A DNA stretch of 48,139 nt from an uncultured Lachnospiraceae bacterium. Lineage in GTDB: Bacteria > Bacillota > Clostridia > Lachnospirales > Lachnospiraceae. The position numbers and the translations under genes were made by a program. Every line of letters starts with the position of its first letter. Position 1 is the first letter of the stretch. The notes beneath the pieces were generated by a model that saw only the letters and a program-made list of their open reading frames with translations, was not told the origin of the DNA and searched no databases. Below are positions 25,852-34,558 of this stretch, in pieces. The stretch covers positions 1 to 48,139 of the forward strand of contig CAMUZQ010000012.1 in assembly GCA_947165275.1 (NCBI GenBank), read 5' to 3'.

Positions 25852-26664
25852 ATGAGGATCATTGCGGTGGATGATGAAAAGCTTGCACTGGAAGGTCTTA
25901 TGAGTGAGATCGCCCTTGTGGTGCCCGAAGCTGATATAAACGGTTTCAGGAACGGGCAGGATGCACTGAAATACTGCGAAGGACAAAAAAAGATAGATGT
26001 TGCATTTCTTGATATAGAAATGAGGGGTATGAGCGGGCTTTCTCTTGGGAGAAAGCTCGTCTCCATGTATGAAAAGATAAATCTGATATACACCACAGGC
26101 TTCTCGGAATACGCCGTGGAAGCTGTGGATATGAGATGCAGCGGATATATATTGAAGCCTGTTACAGGGGATAAGATAAGGAAGGAGCTGGAAAATCTCA
26201 GATATCCGGTTGATGAGAAGGCCGGAAGGAGGCTTTTTGCGAGGGCCTTCGGCAAATTCGAGGTTTTTGTGGACGGAAGACCGGTGAAATTCCATTACCA
26301 GAAGACCAAAGAGCTGCTGGCTTTTCTTATAGACAGGGAGGGGATTCTCTGCGGCAATGCGGAGATCGCGGACGCATTATGGGAGGATGACAGCTTTGAG
26401 GGCAGCCATACCTCATATCTGAAGAATATCAGATCGGATCTGATAAAGACCCTTGAGGAGCAGGGCTGCGCCGACTGCATCACCAGAGGCAAGGGTGAGA
26501 TAGGGATAATAAAGGATGCCATAGACTGCGATTATTATTCATATCTTGAAAATAAGGGAGTGGAGGGAGCAGGCAAGCTCTTTAACGGTGAATATATGTC
26601 ACAGTATTCCTGGGCGGAATATACTCTCGCTGCTCTGATGGGAGGATCGGAGGAATGGACCTGA
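25852..26664 (+). CDS. Response regulator with SARP/OmpR-like winged-helix output
   Basis: 270 residues. The receiver domain (about 1-118) has the acidic pair D7/D8, phospho-acceptor D54 in FLDIEM, Thr81 or Thr82, and K102 in LKPV. The output domain starts near residue 129 (FGKFEVFVDGRPV, then ELLAFLIDREG) and continues with an LW-D, YLKNIRSDL helix pattern. This is the SARP-type winged helix, followed by a short remnant of a BTAD-like region (FNGEYMSQYSWAE). It should bind tandem 7-bp direct repeats. The repeats found at 18480-18497 and 28013-28030 have the right geometry, so I infer it controls its own operon and the CIS operon. It overlaps the kinase gene by 10 nt. Confidence 0.92.
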   Translation: MRIIAVDDEKLALEGLMSEIALVVPEADINGFRNGQDALKYCEGQKKIDVAFLDIEMRGMSGLSLGRKLVSMYEKINLIYTTGFSEYAVEAVDMRCSGYILKPVTGDKIRKELENLRYPVDEKAGRRLFARAFGKFEVFVDGRPVKFHYQKTKELLAFLIDREGILCGNAEIADALWEDDSFEGSHTSYLKNIRSDLIKTLEEQGCADCITRGKGEIGIIKDAIDCDYYSYLENKGVEGAGKLFNGEYMSQYSWAEYTLAALMGGSEEWT

Positions 26665-27983
26665 CCGGCATGTACCCGGCCTTCGAGCTCTGGGGAGGAG
26701 TATTCTGTCTGGTAGGCGGGGTGAGTCTTCTGCTGGCACGCACAGAGAAGGGCGAGACGGGCAGAAGATATTCAATATGTATGGGATTTACCGGAGGGAT
26801 GATGCTGATTGCAGATGCCCTTGCCTGGCTCTTCAGAGGGATGCCGGGTGTTATCCCGCGGCTAATGGTCTATGCCGGCAATTTTCTTTCCTTCCTCGGC
26901 AATTACTGGCTCCCGGCCATCCTGCTTCTTTACATATGCGCCTGCTTTGAGGACGGTAAGGGAGACGAATATCTCGCCTGGCTGATGCCCTTTGTGATGG
27001 TTGTGAGCATATTCAATACTCTGCTTCTTATCATTTCCCAGTTTAACGGAATGCTGTATTATATCGATGAAGACAATGTCTATCACAGGGGAAGCTTTCT
27101 CTATTTTTCATGGCTTTTTACGGGAATGACCCTTGCTGCTTTTTTACTGCTGCTCATTAAAGAGCGGAAAAGCCTGAAAAAGCAGCAGTTTCTGGTCCTT
27201 ATATCGCTGATCCTGATACCCGGGACTCTTCTGGCGATACAGATACCCTTCTATGGTTATTCACTTACAAATTTAGGCTCGGCGGTCTGCCTGGCCATGC
27301 TTTTTATAATCGAGCTTTTAAGACAGAAGGAGAGGCTTGAAAAGCAGACCAATGATCTGAAGGAGAGGGATGCCGTCATCCGTGAGATGCAGACAAGCAT
27401 CGCCCTGTCCCAGATCAAGCCGCATTTCCTGTACAACTGCCTGAATACCATATATGTGCTCTGCGGCAAGAATCTGGAGCTTGGCAGACGCGGGATATCG
27501 GACCTGTCGGACTATCTGAGGGCCAACATAGGCTCTATAGACAGCAGGGTGCCCATCTCCTTCGAGAAGGAAAAGGAGCATGTCATAAAATACCTGGATC
27601 TGGAAAAGCTCAGGTTTCCGGATGAGTTTTCCTACAGCTTTTTTACTCCTGTCACGGACTTTACCCTGCCTGCGCTGACTCTTCAGCCTCTGGTGGAAAA
27701 TGCTGTCAGACACGGCGTGGTGCCTTTGGGAAATGACGGCATCATCCTTATCACGACAAGAGAGACAGACAGGCACTACGTGATCACTGTGTCTGATAAC
27801 GGAGCAGGGTTCGATCCCGAGGCTCCCCTGTCAGGTGATGATAAGGCGGAGCATATAGGCATACGCAATGTTCGCGAAAGACTCAAGCGCCTGAGCGGAG
27901 GAGAGCTTGAGATACAGTCTGTCATCAATTACGGAACTGAAGCCGTGATAAGGATCCCCAAAAATCCCAATAGCCGTTCATAG
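26655..27983 (+). CDS. LytS-type membrane sensor histidine kinase
   Basis: 442 residues; GGAGG at 26641-26645 is 9 nt before the ATG. The first ~220 residues hold about seven hydrophobic segments, the layout of a seven-helix sensor module without a large extracellular domain. A coiled linker follows. The His_kinase motif QIKPHFLYN has phospho-acceptor H257, and the ATPase domain shows LQPLVENAVRHG (N-box N349) and DNGAGF. It should phosphorylate the response regulator encoded just upstream. The stimulus is unknown. The gene is the last of the surface-protein operon; no clear terminator follows before the CIS promoter. Confidence 0.93.
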   Translation: MDLTGMYPAFELWGGVFCLVGGVSLLLARTEKGETGRRYSICMGFTGGMMLIADALAWLFRGMPGVIPRLMVYAGNFLSFLGNYWLPAILLLYICACFEDGKGDEYLAWLMPFVMVVSIFNTLLLIISQFNGMLYYIDEDNVYHRGSFLYFSWLFTGMTLAAFLLLLIKERKSLKKQQFLVLISLILIPGTLLAIQIPFYGYSLTNLGSAVCLAMLFIIELLRQKERLEKQTNDLKERDAVIREMQTSIALSQIKPHFLYNCLNTIYVLCGKNLELGRRGISDLSDYLRANIGSIDSRVPISFEKEKEHVIKYLDLEKLRFPDEFSYSFFTPVTDFTLPALTLQPLVENAVRHGVVPLGNDGIILITTRETDRHYVITVSDNGAGFDPEAPLSGDDKAEHIGIRNVRERLKRLSGGELEIQSVINYGTEAVIRIPKNPNSRS

Positions 27984-28012
27984 TCATATCCTTACCACAT
28001 TATATAGTATTT

Positions 28013-28046
28013 TGTGTCTCTTTTGTGTCTGTTATTTTGTTATAAT
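28013..28046 (+). promoter_or_regulatory. Activator-type promoter of the CIS operon
   Basis: TGTGTCT repeats at 28013-28019 and 28024-28030 (11-bp period, CTTT spacer) are followed after exactly 10 bp by a perfect TATAAT (28041-28046) and ACAA, matching the element at 18480-18513. No -35 box is needed in such activator sites. The leader 28047-28126 contains only a weak hairpin near 28061-28076 and a GGGAG ribosome binding site. Confidence 0.8.
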
Positions 28047-28126
28047 ACAACAGTGCGTTTCTGTGCCTTGGCGCAGATAGCGGGTTGTATAAGGACATAA
28101 ATCATTAAGGGGTCACAGAGGGAGAC

Positions 28127-29977
28127 ATGAGCAGCAATCAACTTTATCCATTTGAAAGAAACAGGTATTACCCCGGAAAGATGCTTACAAGCGTCGATTT
28201 CCAGGCTGAGCAGAACTATTATATCAATAAGGAGAGATTCCTGAACGGGCTGATGTACGGCTCGGGCATTATTTGCGGAATGGGTGTCTTCAGTCTGGAT
28301 GATCTCTCAATTCTGATCGAAAGCGGAGCGGCCATAGACGGCTCCGGGCGTGAGGTCATAATAGATGCGTCGGTAGTGAAAAAGCTTTCCGCCATAGAAG
28401 GCTTTGACAAGCTCAAGGGAGATGTGGCAAGGCTCAGGGTGCGTTTCAAGGAAAGGGACATCCACAGCGTTTATTCCATAAATCACAAAGAGGATGATAA
28501 GGAATATGAATATAACCGCATCTCGGAAGGGTATGAGCTGTTTCTGACTGATGTGGCGGATGAGACGGGGGAGTTCAGTCTGGAGACGGAATTCCTTACC
28601 AGGGAGCTGATCTTCAAGAGCGAGAACTTCGTAGGCGAGATCATGATGCCGGCTCATGTCTGTAAAGGCAAAACAGTCAAGATAGTGCTTGAGATAAGGA
28701 AGGTGAGTGACGCGGACGTCAGGCTTTCCTGCCGCGGAATACTGGAGACGCCGGTTTTTGCGACAGCGGATGATGAGCATGAGATCGAGATCGGCGTGGA
28801 GGATCTCTCGCTTCCTGCAGGCAAAACCTTCCAGAAGGAGTACTGGGTAAGGGTTGAGGAAACTCCCGCCATAGAGAGCGAGCTCATCCTCAGGAGCGGT
28901 ACGGCTTCAGCCTTTGAGGATGAGAATGCGATAAATACCACCAATCATTTTGCGATGCGCGTACTCCTCTCGGATGTCTCGCCCCTAAGGCTTGTAAACA
29001 GGGAAATAGGAAAGACCAATCTCGAGATGATGAATACAGGCTTTCTTGATGATTCCATTGCTCTTGCTGACATCAAGCTTGTACGCACAAGCTCCAGCTA
29101 TCTCATAGAGAATATCAGAGAGGAAGGCCTGAAGCGTTATGTGGTGACTCCGGCCCAGTCCATCACAAGAAATGAATATCTTGCATATTTCATGAAGGAT
29201 GTGGAGCTTAAAAAGCCTTCCGAGACAAGGGTTTCTTCAAGACCGGGCAGGGAGATCGAGCGCAAGAGCGAGTTTTCAAATATATCCACAGGAGTTCTGG
29301 AGATCCCTCTCGGGAAGAATGCAAGAGAGGGTGATATAAGATATTCCGGAGAGATCGCGCACGGTCTCGGACAGGGGAATATATATGTAGACATAGGATA
29401 CAGCTTTGTAAGCGATGATCCTGATCTGGGCGCCAATCAGAAGAGCACCATATACGGAAATCCGGATCTTTTCAGCAGACAGACCCAGAGACTTGCCGAT
29501 GTGGAGACCGCTGTCAAGGTATTGAATGAAAAGGGCTCCTTCGTGGTGGCGGCAAGACTTCTTCGCAATGTGGATTATCTCGTGCTCACCTTCAGATGGG
29601 TAGCCATAAGATTCCCTTCGGGAGATGAGATAGAGCTTACAGAGGATTATTATGATAAGAGCATTTCCGTGGATACGCCTACGGTGATAATGGGAACCAA
29701 GGAGAGCCACTTCTTCGGAGTCAGGTTCAATAATATGAAGGCGACCAGTATCACATACGAGCTTACTGCTGCCGGAAGCGGAGAGATCAGCTCTGACGGC
29801 ATTTATACTGCTCCCACCAAGGAGGGCGTATATGAAATCCGTATTTACTGTACGGATATGCCGGTCATATGTACATATGCATATGCGATAGTCAGGAAAA
29901 AGATGATAGACGATCCGATGCCGGATGTACCTGTAGGCGAGGCGCAAAGGAGCTCTAATGACATACAGATCCCGTAA
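28127..29977 (+). CDS. CIS-associated protein with N-terminal FERNRYYPGK-type domain and C-terminal Ig-like domain
   Basis: 616 residues, first gene of the CIS operon. The N-terminus (PFERNRYYPGKML, then DFQAEQNYYINKERFLNGLMYGSGIICGM) matches a domain that recurs in contractile injection system clusters of other phyla; I know it by pattern, not by function. The middle is beta-rich with several acidic strands, and the last ~90 residues look like a bacterial Ig-like domain (SGEISSDGIYTAPTKEGVYEI). There is no signal peptide or membrane segment. It may be a structural or baseplate-linked part. It overlaps the next gene by 20 nt. Confidence 0.75.
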   Translation: MSSNQLYPFERNRYYPGKMLTSVDFQAEQNYYINKERFLNGLMYGSGIICGMGVFSLDDLSILIESGAAIDGSGREVIIDASVVKKLSAIEGFDKLKGDVARLRVRFKERDIHSVYSINHKEDDKEYEYNRISEGYELFLTDVADETGEFSLETEFLTRELIFKSENFVGEIMMPAHVCKGKTVKIVLEIRKVSDADVRLSCRGILETPVFATADDEHEIEIGVEDLSLPAGKTFQKEYWVRVEETPAIESELILRSGTASAFEDENAINTTNHFAMRVLLSDVSPLRLVNREIGKTNLEMMNTGFLDDSIALADIKLVRTSSSYLIENIREEGLKRYVVTPAQSITRNEYLAYFMKDVELKKPSETRVSSRPGREIERKSEFSNISTGVLEIPLGKNAREGDIRYSGEIAHGLGQGNIYVDIGYSFVSDDPDLGANQKSTIYGNPDLFSRQTQRLADVETAVKVLNEKGSFVVAARLLRNVDYLVLTFRWVAIRFPSGDEIELTEDYYDKSISVDTPTVIMGTKESHFFGVRFNNMKATSITYELTAAGSGEISSDGIYTAPTKEGVYEIRIYCTDMPVICTYAYAIVRKKMIDDPMPDVPVGEAQRSSNDIQIP

Positions 29978-30803
29978 AACAAGCTATGAGGTGGTCTCCA
30001 CCATCATAAGCACCGGGGTGAATGACTGCTATCTGGCGCGTCCCGAGGGAGCCTCTGACGGCAGGGAATACACACTTGTCGTTATAAAGGATCATGAAAC
30101 GGTCAAGACTCTGATGGAGATCTACAGCACCTTCAGAAATCCGGACAGGGGTCTGCTCACGGAGTCCTTTTCCAGCGGGCAGACTTACGTGCTCGTATTC
30201 CCTTACAGACAGGAGAGACCGCTGGATGAATTCTTTGTGGGAGAGGCATATACCCTTACGAGATGTGAGGATATATGCACGAATCTCATACTGGACTGTA
30301 TTTCCTGTGGACTGCCGTATCCGCTGCTTTATCTGATACTTAAGCAGAGGCTCATCAATCTCGCAAAAGACGACAGTGTGTTTTTCAGCTATTCTCTGGA
30401 TCTTACGGAGCTTGACAGGACGAAGGTGGAGCGTGACTGCACGGTCAGGTGCGCGGAGATCCTGCTTGCTGTACTCGCTACGAAATCCGACCAGAAAAAT
30501 GTGAGCTATGAGCTTCTTTCCAAAAAGTCGGCAAACAGCAGCTACAGCTTTTTTACCGAGCTTTACAGGGATCTGCGCATCGCAGCTACTCCCGTAAAGA
30601 AGAGAAATATAATAGTCCGGATAAAAAGCTTTTTTTACAGGAATTCAGACAGGCTCTTCGGTATATTATTCTGGATATGCCTGATACTCGGGATAGTTGC
30701 TCTGGTACTTCTTTTTACACATCTTGTGTGGGGAGATGTGCCTTTTTTGAGGATATTTTTTAACAGTTTTAAGAAAATCGGAACGGAGTCACTGGTACAA
30801 TGA
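29958..30803 (+). CDS. Tail-anchored pseudokinase-like protein in the CIS operon
   Basis: 281 residues; AAAGGAG at 29946-29952 is 5 nt before the ATG. The first ~170 residues follow a protein-kinase plan: a start like YEVVSTI-STGVNDCYLAR, a VVIKDH segment where the VAIK lysine would be, a hinge-like YVLVFPYRQERPLDEF, and a late SLDL where DFG would be. No HRD catalytic loop or glycine-rich loop is visible, so it would be catalytically inactive. A single hydrophobic helix (about 235-257) near the C-terminus should anchor it to the membrane with the kinase-like part inside the cell. Its stop overlaps the next start (ATGA). Kinase ancestry is inference from short motifs. Confidence 0.6.
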   Translation: MTYRSRKTSYEVVSTIISTGVNDCYLARPEGASDGREYTLVVIKDHETVKTLMEIYSTFRNPDRGLLTESFSSGQTYVLVFPYRQERPLDEFFVGEAYTLTRCEDICTNLILDCISCGLPYPLLYLILKQRLINLAKDDSVFFSYSLDLTELDRTKVERDCTVRCAEILLAVLATKSDQKNVSYELLSKKSANSSYSFFTELYRDLRIAATPVKKRNIIVRIKSFFYRNSDRLFGILFWICLILGIVALVLLFTHLVWGDVPFLRIFFNSFKKIGTESLVQ

Positions 30804-33274
30804 ATATGCGTGTCCGCGTAATAGCGTGTCTGGCTATATTGAGCGTTTTGCTTTCTGTGATCATCTTTTCGGAGTGTATGGGGAATGTATCGCATGACCC
30901 TGAGTATACCTCCTATGATGAAGGTATTGCCTCTAATACAGGCGTTTATTTTATGGAAAACTGGAATGAAAGAGGCCGTCTTTATCAGCTTGATGACAAG
31001 GGTGATGTGCTTGAGATGCAGAATTCCGGCGTTGTCGGGATGCATTATATCGATGCCATAGAGATCGCCAATGATTCGGTATATGCCCTGTATTCCGATT
31101 TCCGTAATATAGGCGGGGATACGTATAATACATATGTCATCGCCTCTCATACCTCCTCGCTGGAGCTTGCCGCCGTTACAGATCCCTTTATCATAGATAT
31201 CACGGAGAATGTGACGGATCTTTGCTCTGACGGTGAAGCCATGTACATCACCACGGTGAACAGGGACGGAAACAGCATCAAGGTATATGCCGTGCCCATG
31301 GAAAGGCTTATTGATATCGCGGACAGGGAGGATTCCGTGGTAAACCCTCTTACCGGAGAGAGTGATTCCACCCAGGACGCCGCGGAGCTTAAATCTCCCG
31401 ATGTGCTGATGTTCAGGGAGAGCCCCATCGGCAGATATTATGCTGATGCATATTATGACGGGACCAATGTGATAATCCGGACAGATGCGGATCAGCCTGA
31501 GGGGTATTTTGCTCCGGATCTTCGTGTGAAGACGGCTGTGGATACCATGCATTTCAATTTCATACAGCAGATAATCCTTTATGCCAACTATGTCGCATGG
31601 TGGGCAGGCGGACTTATCATATGGTTCATAGTGATGGGGCTCCTCTATGCGGGGATCCGCATGAGAAGCCGTGCGGTGTATGTGTTTATCACATCCGAGC
31701 TCATGTATCTCATCATCATGATCATAGCGTTTGAGTTTGTGAGAACCGAGTATTCCGTCGGCGAAAGGAATCAGAATATAAGATATGCAGAGCTTGAGAT
31801 GCAGGAGGAGCTTGAGAGCTTCGTGGATCTCGATACTGTACAGTTCGGCGCAAAAAACTTCTACGACAGCGATATGTATATGAAGATCTTTGATTCCCTG
31901 AGACGTGTCATTTCAAGCGGTCAGAATGAAAAGATATATTATGACGTATTCATAATGCATCTGAAATCCGGGCTGATCGTAGCTGACGGCAGGGGAAGAA
32001 ATATGCAGGACGCCTCCTTTGTATACGGAAGCGCGCTGAGTGATCTGCAGAGCATTCTTTTGGGCGGCGACCTGTCTGCGGGAGTTCCCTTTGCCATAGG
32101 GGATACCAGGACTACGGCTGTCGGGGTCAAGGGAGAGGATCCCACTGCGAATTTTGCCCTGGTGGCGATCTGCTATGATCACAGCGGATCTACGGGCTTC
32201 TGGGCGAATTTCAGGCAGGTTTTCCTGCTCTTTGTTGTTATCTTCCTGCTGGGAAGCTTCATCATGCTCTTCATCTTCTATCTGCAGGCCATGGATCTGA
32301 AGAGGTTTGAAAATGCATTAAGGGATACGGCTCTGGGACGTAAGAATATAAAGATACCCGATACCGCCGCCATGGATATGAAGTCCATGTGGAATTCCCT
32401 GAGCGAGCTCTTAAAGCGGATGGAAGAGATCAATTATGAAAAATTTATGATCTTTGAGGGATATTACAGATTTGCTCCCAAAAATATCGAGACCATCATG
32501 GGCAAGGATTCCATCTTTGAGGTTCAGAACGGAGATATCACCAAGGTCTCCGGGACGCTGATGCTCTTTTCGACGGAGTCCGGGAACGGGGATTTCAGCG
32601 ACAGACGTGTTAAGAGTCTGGTTAACATAATCTCCTTTATGGATCATTTTTCGGAGAAGGAGGACGGGATCCTGGTGTCTCAGGACAGCTCGCTTTCGGT
32701 GCTCCAGTTCCTTTTCCTGGACAGGGAAAGGCATACTACCTCGACTGCTACCCAGTTCCTGCACAGGAATACCTCCGACAGAGGCTCGGATTTCGTATCC
32801 GGATTCCTGTATTATGATGATTTTATTTACGGTGTGGCGGGTACACGCACCCAGTGCCTTGCCTTCCTTACCTCCATACATACCAAGGAAATGGAGTCCT
32901 ATGCGATCTGGTTCCAGAGCATGCGCATCCCCCTTGTGATCACGGAGAGTATCGCAAGAAGAGAGGATACAGGACAGATCCGTTATATCGGCTTCATCAT
33001 CCTTGATTCGGACGGAAGGAAGATAAAGCTCTATGAAGTCATAGACGCTTCGCCTGCGAAGGTAAGGCAGCTGAAGCTCATGTCCAAGGATAAGTTCGAA
33101 GAGACACTGGAGCTCTTTTATTCAAAGGAATACTATCTGGCAAGGAATCAGTTCTCCGAGATCCTCAAGGAATGTCCGGAGGACAGCCTGGCAAAGTGGT
33201 ATCTTTTTGAGAGCGAGCGGTATCTGAACGGCGAGCTTGCGCCTTCAGACGGAGAGCTTCGCATAAGTGACTGA
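30800..33274 (+). CDS. Multi-pass membrane sensor with HAMP-like linker, degenerate class III cyclase domain and TPR-like tail
   Basis: 824 residues. An N-terminal hydrophobic helix (about 5-25) leads to an outside domain of about 230 residues with repeated strand patterns. Two more helices follow (about 267-285 and 293-314), then a second outside region of ~150 residues, then a fourth helix (about 474-498). Inside the cell, a HAMP-like linker leads to a region that starts FAPKNIETIMGKD and has VSGTLMLFSTES (588-594), where class III adenylate/guanylate cyclases have a metal-binding LFSD. Further cyclase-like segments are YGVAGT and PLVITESIA. The end (KFEETLELFYSKEYYLARNQF) is the helical repeat often placed after such cyclases. 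The metal-binding Asp is missing, so it probably binds rather than makes nucleotide. It may be the signal input of the CIS. Confidence 0.65.
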   Translation: MNMRVRVIACLAILSVLLSVIIFSECMGNVSHDPEYTSYDEGIASNTGVYFMENWNERGRLYQLDDKGDVLEMQNSGVVGMHYIDAIEIANDSVYALYSDFRNIGGDTYNTYVIASHTSSLELAAVTDPFIIDITENVTDLCSDGEAMYITTVNRDGNSIKVYAVPMERLIDIADREDSVVNPLTGESDSTQDAAELKSPDVLMFRESPIGRYYADAYYDGTNVIIRTDADQPEGYFAPDLRVKTAVDTMHFNFIQQIILYANYVAWWAGGLIIWFIVMGLLYAGIRMRSRAVYVFITSELMYLIIMIIAFEFVRTEYSVGERNQNIRYAELEMQEELESFVDLDTVQFGAKNFYDSDMYMKIFDSLRRVISSGQNEKIYYDVFIMHLKSGLIVADGRGRNMQDASFVYGSALSDLQSILLGGDLSAGVPFAIGDTRTTAVGVKGEDPTANFALVAICYDHSGSTGFWANFRQVFLLFVVIFLLGSFIMLFIFYLQAMDLKRFENALRDTALGRKNIKIPDTAAMDMKSMWNSLSELLKRMEEINYEKFMIFEGYYRFAPKNIETIMGKDSIFEVQNGDITKVSGTLMLFSTESGNGDFSDRRVKSLVNIISFMDHFSEKEDGILVSQDSSLSVLQFLFLDRERHTTSTATQFLHRNTSDRGSDFVSGFLYYDDFIYGVAGTRTQCLAFLTSIHTKEMESYAIWFQSMRIPLVITESIARREDTGQIRYIGFIILDSDGRKIKLYEVIDASPAKVRQLKLMSKDKFEETLELFYSKEYYLARNQFSEILKECPEDSLAKWYLFESERYLNGELAPSDGELRISD

Positions 33275-33304
33275 GGATACAAGGAAACAGGGATAATATA
33301 ACCA

Positions 33305-34558
33305 ATGGGCGGAAATCTGTTTAATGTATTATTTTCAACTATAAAGGGACGCTTTGTCGCCATCGTGGCAAGGCTCAGGCTGTGGACCAGCTGGAGCTTC
33401 ATCCGGGCCAGGGTCATCGGCGGCATAAGGGATTTCTTCTTCAGGCTGCTTGATGTAAAGCCTAAGAACAAGAATGATTATTATACGATCTTCGGCTGGA
33501 TGATAAGCAAGAGGCTTGCTTATGCGATCGTTGTGATCATAGGTGTTCTGAGTCTCTGGTATATAACGGCTACTACAAAGATCTTTGACAAGCTTACACA
33601 GAATGGCGGGATGCGTACTTATTCCTACAATTCGATCCTTCTCCGCCTCGCAAAGGACAAGGTCCGGATAAAGGCAAAGTCCGGATATCTGGCATATGAG
33701 GGAGAGGTGAGCAAGGGCTACTGCACCGGAGAGGGAAAGCTGTATTCCCCGAAGGAGGTCCTGCTCTACTCGGGGACCTTCCTGAAAAACCGTTACGAGG
33801 GACAGGGAAGCCAGTATTATGACACCGGGATACTTCACTACAGAGGGAATTTCCATGATAACCTCTATGACGGACAGGGGGTCTTATACAGAGAAGACGG
33901 CTCTGAGGAGTATGAAGGGAATTTCTTCAGCGGAATGAAGGAAGGAGCCGGGAAGCTTGTTGATTCGGGAAACAATCCTGTCTATGAGGGAACCTTTGCG
34001 TCGGACAGGATAGTATACAGTGAGCTGCTCGGAAAGAGCGCCGAGGAGATAAGGAGCATGTATTTCGGAGATCAGGTCCTCTATGAGGAGAGCGGTGATA
34101 TCGGAAGCGATGCTGTTGTCTATATGAGGGATATAGGCGCGCTCTATCTCTCACAGAGTGACGGAAGTGCCACCGATGATTCCCAGAAGGCAACCTCGGT
34201 GATAGTGATGAGCAATACCTTCAGATCCGGAGCCAGTGAAGCAAGGGATGTATCGGATCTTAATGAAATGTTTGGCGAACCGGAGTATGAGGGGAATTCC
34301 GCAGCCATCCTTCCTGAGGCCATCGCGATCAATCTGATGAATGAGAAAAAACAGGTTTTGAACGGCAGGGTCGATATGGATACTACCGAGGTCTACAGCG
34401 ATGATATCATGGTGAACAGCTTTGCCCAGGATTATACCGTTTACGTATATACCTATAAGAGAGGCGGGCTGGTATATTCGTTTGTATGCAGAGACAAGGG
34501 AGGAAGCTTTGCCTTCTATGAGATAATGGACAGCGGTGATGTGGATGAGGCGGCATAA
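33305..34558 (+). CDS. Membrane-anchored MORN-repeat protein
   Basis: 417 residues. One hydrophobic helix lies at about 71-90, preceded by a basic cytoplasmic segment. Four or five MORN repeats follow (about 124-225; YEGEVSKGYCTGEGKLY, then YSGTFLKNRYEGQGSQYY and similar). The last ~190 residues are a distinct domain without recognised motifs. MORN repeats form flat beta platforms that bind lipids or proteins. In this operon it may help seat the CIS at the membrane, which is inference. A weak ribosome binding site precedes the start; the end overlaps the next gene. Confidence 0.8.
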   Translation: MGGNLFNVLFSTIKGRFVAIVARLRLWTSWSFIRARVIGGIRDFFFRLLDVKPKNKNDYYTIFGWMISKRLAYAIVVIIGVLSLWYITATTKIFDKLTQNGGMRTYSYNSILLRLAKDKVRIKAKSGYLAYEGEVSKGYCTGEGKLYSPKEVLLYSGTFLKNRYEGQGSQYYDTGILHYRGNFHDNLYDGQGVLYREDGSEEYEGNFFSGMKEGAGKLVDSGNNPVYEGTFASDRIVYSELLGKSAEEIRSMYFGDQVLYEESGDIGSDAVVYMRDIGALYLSQSDGSATDDSQKATSVIVMSNTFRSGASEARDVSDLNEMFGEPEYEGNSAAILPEAIAINLMNEKKQVLNGRVDMDTTEVYSDDIMVNSFAQDYTVYVYTYKRGGLVYSFVCRDKGGSFAFYEIMDSGDVDEAA

